Assembly (NCBI GenBank): GCA_947466005.1
Contig: CANIBV010000047.1
Location: 1 to 11,440, forward strand
DNA: 11,440 nucleotides
From: Spartobacteria bacterium
GTDB lineage: Bacteria; Verrucomicrobiota; Verrucomicrobiia; Chthoniobacterales; UBA6821
Reading direction: 5' to 3'
A program made the position numbers and the translations under genes. This document shows, piece after piece, positions 6,072-11,440 of this stretch. Numbering within the stretch: position 1 is the first letter of the stretch; the number at the start of each line of letters is the position of its first letter. The notes beneath the pieces are model-generated. The model did not search any database. It was given only the letters and a program-made list of their open reading frames with translations, and was not told the origin of the DNA.

Positions 6072-7340
6072 ATGAGGCAGATCAAATCCTTCCTTCTTTT
6101 GACGGTCTCGGCATGTGCCGTACTCGGGATCCTCTTTGTGGTCGGCGGCATCGAGAGTGTCAGCGCCCCTTGGAGAAACCTGATTCAGGCCCCCGCACCG
6201 ACGGCTTCAGCCCGTCTCTTCTCCTTGCTGGCAGGATTTTTTCTCGTTCCCTCCGTGGTCTGGGTCGGTCTTCGTGCCAGCACCCGCGAACTCTACCCTC
6301 TTTCCCTCGCCGCTACCCTCCTGACGCTGGGAGCCTCCCTGATTGGGGCTCTCTATGGCTCCTTCCTGAGTCCCGCGCCCGGGGTCGCGGGTATCATTCT
6401 TGGAGTTTTCGCCATTCTGATCTTTCGACAGACCGAGATGGGGTCGCGCGAGCCGGTTCTGCGGCGACTCTTTGGTCAGCGTCTCCGTCCGGAGATCTTC
6501 CGGAGACTGGTGGATGGTAATCTGCCGGTTGATTTCCCCGGTGAGATGCACGAGGCCTCGGTGCTTGTCTGCACGGTTCATAATCATGTCGAGTTGATGG
6601 AGGTGCTTAAACCCGCCGACTACGTCGCCCTGATGAATCTCTATCTCCGCACCGCCTCGGACTTTCTTGTCGATGTCGGCGGATATCTCGACGAGTGCTC
6701 CGGCGAGAGCATCAGGGTGATCTTCGGAGCCCCTCTTCCGGCGGAAGGAGCCGCCAATCATGCTTCCAAGGCCGCGCGTGCATCCATTGACCTGGTTTCC
6801 CGGCTCGAGGAGCTCAACCGTGAGTGCGATAACCGCTGGCAGAAGCGTCTCGATTTCCGCATCGGGGTGAATTCCGGCTCCATGATCGCCGCTGCCTACG
6901 GAGGGGCGCGCGTCGGTCGCTACAGCGTCTCGGGACCCGTGGTGGAATTTGCACGTCACCTCTCCGCCGCCTGCGCCCAGTACGGCTGCCGCATCCTGAG
7001 CGGGCCGATCACCTACGAGATGGCCTCCGAGACCGTTGAGGGGCGCCCGATTGATCTCCTGCAGAGGGCGGGCAGCCGCCGCCGCGTCGAGCTCTATGAG
7101 TTCCTTGCCCCCAAGAATTCACTCTCCCCCGAGCGAGAGCGGAGTCGCGATCAATTCTGGAAGGGGGTCATTCTTTTCCGCGAGCGCAAGTGGGAAGAGG
7201 CGATCAAGGCATTCTCCTCGGCACGCATTCCCGGAATCCCCGACAAGGTGCTCGACCACTACCTGGAGCGCGTCGAGCGAGCCCGCCGTGGTGAGGACGA
7301 ACCGACCCCCGAGCAGGCGCTGCTCGCGGAAGCGGTGTAG
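6072..7340 (+). CDS. Membrane-anchored class III cyclase-like protein, probably catalytically dead
   Basis: The 422-residue protein starts with four predicted membrane helices (about 6-28, 46-67, 74-96, 103-118). A short linker leads into a class III nucleotide cyclase homology domain (about 160-345). The fold is recognisable by GGYLDECSGESIRVIFGAP (203-221), FRIGVNSGSMIAAAYGG and GRYSVSGPVVEFARHL. The catalytic positions, set against a canonical cyclase such as Rv1625c, are nearly all changed. The first metal Asp is Thr168, the second is Glu212, the purine-reading Lys is Glu208 and the Asp is Ser285. The transition-state Asn is Glu292 and the Arg is His296. The C-terminus (about 362-405) has a TPR-like WKGVILFRERKWEEAIKAF helix pair, as often follows bacterial cyclase domains. 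I expect a binding or scaffold role, perhaps with the kinase upstream. No Shine-Dalgarno precedes the ATG. Confidence 0.85.
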   Translation: MRQIKSFLLLTVSACAVLGILFVVGGIESVSAPWRNLIQAPAPTASARLFSLLAGFFLVPSVVWVGLRASTRELYPLSLAATLLTLGASLIGALYGSFLSPAPGVAGIILGVFAILIFRQTEMGSREPVLRRLFGQRLRPEIFRRLVDGNLPVDFPGEMHEASVLVCTVHNHVELMEVLKPADYVALMNLYLRTASDFLVDVGGYLDECSGESIRVIFGAPLPAEGAANHASKAARASIDLVSRLEELNRECDNRWQKRLDFRIGVNSGSMIAAAYGGARVGRYSVSGPVVEFARHLSAACAQYGCRILSGPITYEMASETVEGRPIDLLQRAGSRRRVELYEFLAPKNSLSPERERSRDQFWKGVILFRERKWEEAIKAFSSARIPGIPDKVLDHYLERVERARRGEDEPTPEQALLAEAV

Positions 7341-7491
7341 GGAAGGGGAGCGGCTTTTAGGCTGAAGACTTTTAGACTGTTAGGCCAAAAGACAACGGGC
7401 TCTATCACTCATGAATTGCATCCTTCATTCGGATTCTCTGATTCTTACCTAACGGCCTACAGCCTAAACCGCTAACAGTCTCACCACTCCC
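7341..7491. repeat. Intergenic region with paired inverted repeats upstream of recR
   Basis: Two exact inverted pairs occupy this 151-base gap. TTTAGGCTG (7356-7364) pairs with CAGCCTAAA (7460-7468), and AGACTGTTAG (7374-7383) pairs with CTAACAGTCT (7472-7481). The arms run A, B, A', B', so both helices cannot form as a simple nested stem. The sequence is built from short variants of CCTAA/CTAAC words, which suggests a degenerate repeat more than a designed structure. No Shine-Dalgarno is seen before recR. Confidence 0.55.
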
Positions 7492-8103
7492 ATGCCCCTC
7501 GATTATCCCGATTCCTTCCGTGAGCTGGTCCGCCAGTTCCGCCGGCTTCCCGGCATTGGTCCACGGAGCGCCGAGAGGATTGCCCTCTGGATGATGCGGT
7601 CGCCCGATGCCAAGCCCGATCAGCTTCTCTCGGCCCTCTCCTCGGCCCGGGAGACGCTCATGACCTGCCGCCTGTGCGGATTCTTTGCGGAGCGTGACGA
7701 GTGCGTTCTCTGCCGCGATGAGGCGCGTTCGGGACGTGAGCTCTGTATTGTGGAGACGGCGACCGACATTCTTCCCTTGGAGCGCACCGGCGTCTTCCGC
7801 GGGCGCTATCATGCCCTTGGGGGTAAACTCTCCCCGCTGGAGGGCATCGGCCCCGAACAGCTCCGCATCGGAGAACTCATCGAGCGAGTCGGAGAGGAGC
7901 GCCCTGCCGAAGTGATCCTGGCACTGGGAGCCGATGTGGAGGGGGAGGCGACTTCGCATTATCTCGCGGAGTTGCTCGCCCCATCGGGCGTCCGCATCAC
8001 CCGCATCGCGCAGGGGCTCCCTGCGGGGGGCGGCGTGGAGCAGGCTGATCAGATCACTCTGCACCGAGCTTTGGCTAACCGGGGCACCTATGGGAGTAAG
8101 TAG
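7492..8103 (+). CDS. recR: Recombination mediator protein RecR
   Basis: RecR, with RecO and RecF, loads RecA on gapped DNA during recombinational repair. The 203-residue protein has the family's standard length and order. A helix-hairpin-helix LPGIGPRSAERIAL lies at 19-32, a C4 zinc finger uses Cys59, Cys62, Cys71 and Cys74, and a Toprim domain begins at about 82 (CIVETATD). The C-terminal signature GLPAGGGVEQADQITLHRAL (175-194) completes it. The ATG at 7492 gives the expected MPLDYPDSFRELV start; no Shine-Dalgarno is visible. The chorismate mutase gene begins 18 bases after its stop, so the two may share a transcript. There is no dnaX or ybaB homologue beside it in the window, although recR often sits with them. 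Confidence 0.96.
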   Translation: MPLDYPDSFRELVRQFRRLPGIGPRSAERIALWMMRSPDAKPDQLLSALSSARETLMTCRLCGFFAERDECVLCRDEARSGRELCIVETATDILPLERTGVFRGRYHALGGKLSPLEGIGPEQLRIGELIERVGEERPAEVILALGADVEGEATSHYLAELLAPSGVRITRIAQGLPAGGGVEQADQITLHRALANRGTYGSK

Positions 8104-8121
8104 TCATTTCCTTAAGCATTC

Positions 8122-8685
8122 ATGATTTCGCCCCGGTTACTCCTACTCTCTGTTTGCCTATCCGTGTGCCTTTCGCTCACGGCTTTTCCCGCCAGCGGGA
8201 TAGCTGCCGTCGATGAGCGTCTCAATCCGCTGGTGACCCTCATGATCCAGAGGCTCCAGTTGTCACGTGAGGTGGCCTGGAGCAAATGCCAGACGGGGAT
8301 TCCTGTAGTTGACCCCGTACGGGAGGCACGGATGCTGACCGATCTGAAGGCCGCAGGAAGGCAGGAGGGGCTTTCCTCCGAAGAGGTGACCAGATTATTT
8401 ATTCCGCAGATCGCCGCCTCGCGCCGCTATCAGCAGGAACTGATCACCGGATGGCGCTCCGGAATCGATGTGCCTAAGATCAAACCGCTCGACCTGGCCT
8501 CCGAGATCAGGCCGCGGTTGGACAAGGTGAACCGCGAAATGCTCCGCCAGTGGGCGCTCGTCTGCCGCAGTTCGCTCGACTGGGCGGACCGCGAGGAGGC
8601 GGAGCGGATGCTCCGGGACCGGGGGATTTCCTCTGATGTCGCCAAGATTGCTTCCCGACCACTTGATCCTCAGGTCGCTCGGTGA
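8122..8685 (+). CDS. aroQ: Secreted chorismate mutase, AroQ-gamma type
   Basis: Chorismate mutase rearranges chorismate to prephenate. The 187-residue product opens with a clear signal peptide: charged start, hydrophobic LLLLSVCLSVCLSLTAF, and probable cleavage after SGIAA near residue 29. The mature part matches the exported all-helical AroQ-gamma class. It reads LNPLVTLMIQRLQLSREVAWSKCQTG followed by VVDPVREARML and IPQIAASRRYQQELITGW. Likely active-site residues are Arg44, Lys55, Arg68 or Arg70 and Glu106, by comparison with the Mycobacterium tuberculosis enzyme. Export means it acts outside the cytoplasmic shikimate pathway, and its physiological job in such species is unclear. It sits between recR and lipA, with no other aromatic amino acid gene nearby. 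Cys56 and Cys148 could form a disulphide, but this is a guess. Confidence 0.87.
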   Translation: MISPRLLLLSVCLSVCLSLTAFPASGIAAVDERLNPLVTLMIQRLQLSREVAWSKCQTGIPVVDPVREARMLTDLKAAGRQEGLSSEEVTRLFIPQIAASRRYQQELITGWRSGIDVPKIKPLDLASEIRPRLDKVNREMLRQWALVCRSSLDWADREEAERMLRDRGISSDVAKIASRPLDPQVAR

Positions 8686-8703
8686 TTCCCAATCTTTTGT
8701 ACG

Positions 8704-8736
8704 TTTTAACTTTTTAACCTTTTTAACTTCTTTAAC
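8704..8736 (+). repeat. Short phased TTTTTAAC repeat in front of lipA
   Basis: Four copies of a (T)3-5AAC word end at 8710, 8718, 8727 and 8736, a spacing of 8-9 bases, and stop ten bases before the lipA ATG. There is no Shine-Dalgarno here, so the tract lies where the lipA promoter or leader should be. A similar degenerate tract is seen on the minus strand at 516-555. Confidence 0.5.
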
Positions 8737-8746
8737 CTCTCTATCC

Positions 8747-9655
8747 ATGGCCACTCCAAAGATCGATCCCGCCCTCCATCAGGAGCGAAAGCCCGACTGG
8801 ATCAAGGTCAGGCTGCCTTCAAATCCCGTCTTCTTCTCGACCAAGGCGATGATCTCCGATCTGCGCCTCCACACCGTCTGCGAGAGTGCCCAGTGCCCGA
8901 ACCGTTGGGAGTGCTGGAGCGGAGGCACCGCCACCATGATGATTGCGGGGGACCGCTGCACTCGTGCCTGCGGATTCTGCGCCGTCGACACGGCCAAGCC
9001 GTTTCCTCTGGAACAGGATGAACCCGAGCGCGTCGCCGAGGCGGTTCGCCGTATGAAGCTCAAGCATGTCGTCGTCACTGCTGTTGCCCGCGATGACATC
9101 CCCGATGGCGGTGCCGAGCACTTCGCTCGGACCATTCAGGCGATCCGTGATATGGATGGCTCCATCATCATTGAAATCCTGACACCCGACTTCAACGGCA
9201 AGGAATCTTCCCTGCAGACCGTCGTGGATGCTGCCCCTCATATCTTCAACCACAACCTCGAGACCGTGGAGCGCTTGACTCCGATGGTGCGCTCTCGCGC
9301 GAAGTACCGCCTTTCGCTTGATTTCCTGAAGCGCGCCCGCGCGCTTGCCGATTCGCGCGATCAGAAAATGGTGACCAAGAGCGGCATCATGCTTGGTCTG
9401 GGCGAGGAGGAGAACGAGATCTTCCAGGCGATGGATGACCTACGTGAGGCCAATGTCAGCGTCCTCACCATGGGCCAGTACCTGCGCCCGAGCCCGCAGC
9501 ACCTCCCCGTCGTGGAATACATCACACCCGAGACTTTTGACCTCTACGGCGAGATCGCGAGGAAGAAGGGGTTCACTCACGTGGCGAGCGGCCCGCTCGT
9601 CCGCAGTTCGTACCATGCATCCGATTTTAATCCCATTGAGTCGATGGGATTGTAA
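8747..9655 (+). CDS. lipA: Lipoyl synthase LipA
   Basis: LipA is a radical-SAM enzyme that inserts two sulphurs into the octanoyl group on lipoyl domains of the 2-oxoacid dehydrogenases and the glycine cleavage H protein. The 302-residue product has both cluster motifs. The auxiliary cluster uses CESAQCPNRWEC (Cys45, Cys50, Cys56) and the SAM cluster uses CTRACGFC (Cys71, Cys75, Cys78). The C-terminal RSSYHA (286-291) supplies the conserved serine ligand. VVTAVARDD, FNHNLETV, TKSGIMLGLGE and TMGQYLRPS are family blocks. I start it at the ATG at 8747 because the frame further upstream (from 8636) overlaps the chorismate mutase gene and encodes only low-complexity sequence. The octanoyl transferase LipB is not in the window. 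Confidence 0.97.
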   Translation: MATPKIDPALHQERKPDWIKVRLPSNPVFFSTKAMISDLRLHTVCESAQCPNRWECWSGGTATMMIAGDRCTRACGFCAVDTAKPFPLEQDEPERVAEAVRRMKLKHVVVTAVARDDIPDGGAEHFARTIQAIRDMDGSIIIEILTPDFNGKESSLQTVVDAAPHIFNHNLETVERLTPMVRSRAKYRLSLDFLKRARALADSRDQKMVTKSGIMLGLGEEENEIFQAMDDLREANVSVLTMGQYLRPSPQHLPVVEYITPETFDLYGEIARKKGFTHVASGPLVRSSYHASDFNPIESMGL

Positions 9656-9850
9656 AAAAAGGGGGGCTTGGGATTTTCGCGCCCTGCGGCGTTCTGCTGC
9701 GCTCGCAGTATAATTTATACAGCTTCGCTTGCAGGCCTAGCAGTACATCGAAACTTCCTGCGCCTTGGGCTGTGTAGGTGCGGTTCAGCGGACTTTCTAA
9801 AAAGGGCTGCATCCGAACCTAAAAAAAGATCTTGCAGAGGCTTTTGTATC
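9656..9850. other. Intergenic region between lipA and lexA with small palindromes
   Basis: No gene is supported here. The region holds CTGCGCTCGCAG (9697-9708), the overlapping palindrome GTATAATTTATAC (9708-9720) and several GC-rich near-repeats of CTGC/GCAG. A G-run follows an A-run right after the lipA stop. No hairpin with a T-tract of terminator type is evident. A possible lexA -35 (TTGCAG) sits at 9832-9837. Confidence 0.45.
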
Positions 9851-9878
9851 CATATACCGAACAGATGAATGGTATATG
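9851..9878. promoter_or_regulatory. Perfect palindrome over the lexA start, candidate LexA operator
   Basis: CATATACC (9851-9858) and GGTATATG (9871-9878) are exact inverted copies separated by 12 bases. The right arm contains the lexA start codon itself (9876-9878). LexA proteins usually repress their own gene through a dyad overlapping promoter or start, so this is the natural operator candidate. It matches none of the SOS boxes I know well (CTGT-N8-ACAG, GAAC-N4-GTTC). The same arms could pair in the mRNA and hide the start codon. A weak TTGCAG at 9832 with TATACC at 9853 would be the promoter. Confidence 0.55.
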
Positions 9879-10508
9879 AATCTAACCACCCGACAGAGTG
9901 AAATCCTCTCTTTCATCCGCGAATCCGCGGAGGAGCGGGGGCTGCCATCAATCCGCGAGATCATGGCAAGGTTCGGTTTTACCTCACCTGCCACAGTGGC
10001 CGGTCATCTCGATCTTCTGGAAAAGAAGGGGGCCATCCACAGGGAAGCTGGCCGTTCCCGCAACATCATCCTGCCGGATCGGAAGCCCCGCCCCCGACTT
10101 CTGGAGGTTCCCCTCTACGGAATGATCCCGGCAGGCATACCCGAGGGACAGGAGCAGGAGATGGATCGCTGCATCACGGTCGACCCCGAGACGATCAAGA
10201 TCCCTCGTAATGCCAAAACCTTCGCACTTGAGGTGCGGGGTGATTCTATGATCGGTGCCGGGATCCTGGATCGCGATGTCGTGATCCTGGAGCATGCCGA
10301 ACCCCGGAACCGCGATATCGTCGCTGCCCTGATCGATGGCGAGGTCACACTGAAGCGCTACCTCGTGGAGGGAGGTATTCCCTTCCTTCGTGCCGAGAAC
10401 CCACTCTATCCCGATCTCATTCCTGCCCGGGAGCTTCTGATCCAAGGCGTCTTCCGCGCCCTGATCCGAACCCATCTCCCTCGCCAACCTCCCCAATCTA
10501 CTCCATGA
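9876..10508 (+). CDS. lexA: LexA repressor (SOS regulator, self-cleaving)
   Basis: LexA represses DNA-damage genes and cleaves itself when RecA filaments form. The 210-residue protein has a winged HTH (about 1-66) with the recognition region SIREIMARFGFTSPATVAGHL (25-45) and GRSRNI, then the S24 peptidase part. The cleavage site is Ala86-Gly87 in YGMIPAGIPEG, the nucleophile is Ser124 in RGDSMIGAGI, and the general base is Lys160 in VTLKRYL, so self-cleavage should be intact. The HTH has one proline fewer than the common GYPPSVREI form (here GLPSIREI). The ATG at 9876 lies inside a 28-base palindrome and has no Shine-Dalgarno. A 68-codon ORF overlaps its stop by ATGA. Confidence 0.95.
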   Translation: MNLTTRQSEILSFIRESAEERGLPSIREIMARFGFTSPATVAGHLDLLEKKGAIHREAGRSRNIILPDRKPRPRLLEVPLYGMIPAGIPEGQEQEMDRCITVDPETIKIPRNAKTFALEVRGDSMIGAGILDRDVVILEHAEPRNRDIVAALIDGEVTLKRYLVEGGIPFLRAENPLYPDLIPARELLIQGVFRALIRTHLPRQPPQSTP

Positions 10509-10711
10509 AAACCGCCATCAAAACACCGATCCGTTCCTCCGACGAACTCTGGCTCTGGGCAGAAGAAAAACGGCATTCAAAACAGCAATCGTCCCCCGCC
10601 TCCAAATATGCCATGCCAAGGGTATCCGCCCACCACTCCTCTCCGATGGCCCGCGGTATCCTCTCGCGACTCTATTCTCTCCTGAAATCCTCCGGTCTCA
10701 TGGTTCGGTGA
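10505..10711 (+). CDS. Small unknown protein overlapping the lexA stop
   Basis: A 68-residue ORF starts at the ATG at 10505, whose last two bases begin the lexA TGA (ATGA overlap), so it would be translated by coupling with lexA. The product is basic and Ser-rich, starting MKTAIKTPIRSSDELWLWAEE and ending in SRLYSLLKSSGLMVR. It has no signal peptide, membrane segment or motif I recognise. Its leucine codons are CTC or CTG throughout, as in the neighbouring native genes, although its lysines are all AAA. If real, it would be co-regulated with lexA and so a candidate damage-inducible small protein. It could also be a chance frame. Confidence 0.45.
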   Translation: MKTAIKTPIRSSDELWLWAEEKRHSKQQSSPASKYAMPRVSAHHSSPMARGILSRLYSLLKSSGLMVR

Positions 10712-10798
10712 TATTCAGCTAGCTCTCGACTCGTCGAACTCTTCTTTATAGCTTTTTTTGAATAAGACTATGTGTGGATTTGATATCCTGAAGAGGCA
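10712..10798. other. AT-richer spacer at a compositional junction
   Basis: These 87 bases separate the lexA-side genes from the SDR gene. TCGACTCGTCGA (10727-10738) is a small inverted repeat. TTGAAT (10758-10763) and TGATAT (10781-10786), 17 bases apart, could be a weak promoter for the SDR gene. The base composition and gene style change across this stretch. Confidence 0.4.
10790..10796 (+). promoter_or_regulatory. Shine-Dalgarno of the SDR gene
   Basis: GAAGAGG ends two bases before the SDR ATG at 10799. Most other genes in the window lack such a site, so it both fixes this start and sets the gene apart. Confidence 0.5.
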
Positions 10799-11440
10799 AT
10801 GACAGAAGCGATTTCATTTCGCTTAGATGGTCAGCGTGCGCTAGTCACGGCCGGCGCGCAGGGTATAGGGCGTGCGATTACTGAGGCGCTACTTGCGCAA
10901 GGTGCGCAAGTTCATGTTTGTGATATTGATGCCGTAGCGCTAAAGGATGTGAAGACTGACTTTCCACAAGTAAGTGAGACATTGACTGATATAGCGAATG
11001 AATCGCAAGTATTAAAAATGTTTGCTGACGTCAAGCAGCGCTGGGGTGGCCTTGATATTTTGGTCAACAACGCGGGTATCTCTGGCCCAACAGCTGCGAT
11101 TGAAGATACGCCCCTGCATGAGTGGCAGCAGACCCTTGATGTTAATTTGACGGGCGCTTTTTTATGTACGCGCAGTGCGGTGCCGCTGATGAGGCCGCAG
11201 GGGGGCAGCATCGTCAATGTCTCTTCAGCTGCGGGTCGCTTAGGGTTTCCGTTGCGTTCGCCCTATTCGGCCTCAAAGTTTGGTCTGATCGGCTTAACAG
11301 AAACTTGGGCGATGGAGCTCGGCCCTCAAGGTATACGTGTCAACGCAATCTTACCCGGCATTGTCGAAGGCCCCCGACAAGATCGGGTGCTAAGTGCAAA
11401 AGCAAAATCTTATGGGATTACACTAGAGCAAATGCGTGCA
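10799..11440 (+). CDS. Short-chain dehydrogenase/reductase (SDR), partial
   Basis: The frame is open for 214 codons from the ATG at 10799 to the window edge; classical SDRs run to about 250-260, so only the C-terminus is missing. The Rossmann cofactor motif TAGAQGIGRA lies near residues 18-27. LDILVNNAGISG lies near 82-93, the catalytic serine is in NVSSAAG, the YSASK pair holds the catalytic Tyr and Lys, and RVNAILPGIVEGPR follows. It is thus a classical NAD(P)(H)-dependent oxidoreductase. Aspartate in VCDID after the second strand favours NAD(H). The substrate is unknown. About half of its leucines are TTA or CTA, whereas lipA has one CTA and no TTA. With its Shine-Dalgarno, this looks like a gene from another genome, acquired or joined in assembly. 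Confidence 0.92.
   Translation, partial: MTEAISFRLDGQRALVTAGAQGIGRAITEALLAQGAQVHVCDIDAVALKDVKTDFPQVSETLTDIANESQVLKMFADVKQRWGGLDILVNNAGISGPTAAIEDTPLHEWQQTLDVNLTGAFLCTRSAVPLMRPQGGSIVNVSSAAGRLGFPLRSPYSASKFGLIGLTETWAMELGPQGIRVNAILPGIVEGPRQDRVLSAKAKSYGITLEQMRA

Noticed and set aside
8636..8746. Upstream extension of lipA
   Set aside because: It overlaps the chorismate mutase gene and translates the T-rich repeat into Leu/Thr/Phe low complexity; the 8747 start fits LipA.
9627..9812. Minus-strand 61-codon ORF after lipA
   Set aside because: It overlaps the lipA end antisense and crosses palindromic intergenic sequence; no protein family resemblance.
10505..10711. Idea that the lexA-coupled ORF is imuA or sulA
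   Set aside because: It is far too short for ImuA and shows no SulA or RecA-like motif; left as unknown.
10912..11217. Minus-strand ORF inside the SDR gene
   Set aside because: It is the antisense shadow of a gene with all SDR motifs intact on the plus strand.

Overview
The window reads as an ordinary stretch of chromosome from a moderately GC-rich, Gram-negative-type bacterium. I infer Verrucomicrobiota or a PVC relative. The reasons are a GreA/GreB-like protein with an N-terminal extension of the kind I associate with Verrucomicrobia and Chlamydiae, a cytoplasmic Hanks-type kinase, a cyclase-like protein, and the near absence of Shine-Dalgarno sequences. This placement rests on recognition, not on a search.

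Left part (1-4881, all minus strand). A tightly packed run reads rluD-like pseudouridine synthase, family 4 uracil-DNA glycosylase, PlsC-like acyltransferase, alpha/beta hydrolase, stand-alone CoaB. Three of the four junctions are ATGA stop/start overlaps, so this is almost certainly one operon. It mixes rRNA modification, DNA repair, lipid acylation and coenzyme A synthesis. After coaB there is a 365-base gap with a striking cluster of short perfect hairpins, then the start of a GreA/GreB-like gene that leaves the window.

Middle (4946-7340, plus strand). A soluble Ser/Thr kinase with an N-terminal zinc ribbon is followed by a four-helix membrane protein with a class III cyclase fold. The cyclase-like domain has lost essentially all catalytic residues, so it is probably a pseudo-cyclase. 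The two may form a signalling pair.

Right part (7492-10711, plus strand). recR, a secreted AroQ-gamma chorismate mutase and lipA are followed by lexA. LexA retains its HTH, Ala-Gly cleavage site and Ser/Lys dyad. A perfect 8+8 inverted repeat covers the lexA start and is a strong candidate autoregulatory operator. A 68-codon ORF of unknown function overlaps the lexA stop by ATGA and may be co-expressed.

Right edge (10712-11440). After an AT-richer spacer, a partial SDR oxidoreductase begins. It has a clear Shine-Dalgarno and many TTA/CTA leucine codons, unlike everything to its left. This suggests horizontal transfer or a chimeric assembly junction.

No rRNA, tRNA, CRISPR array, transposase or phage gene was seen. 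The most unusual items are the hairpin cluster (274-459), the degenerate cyclase, the lexA palindrome and the coupled small ORF.
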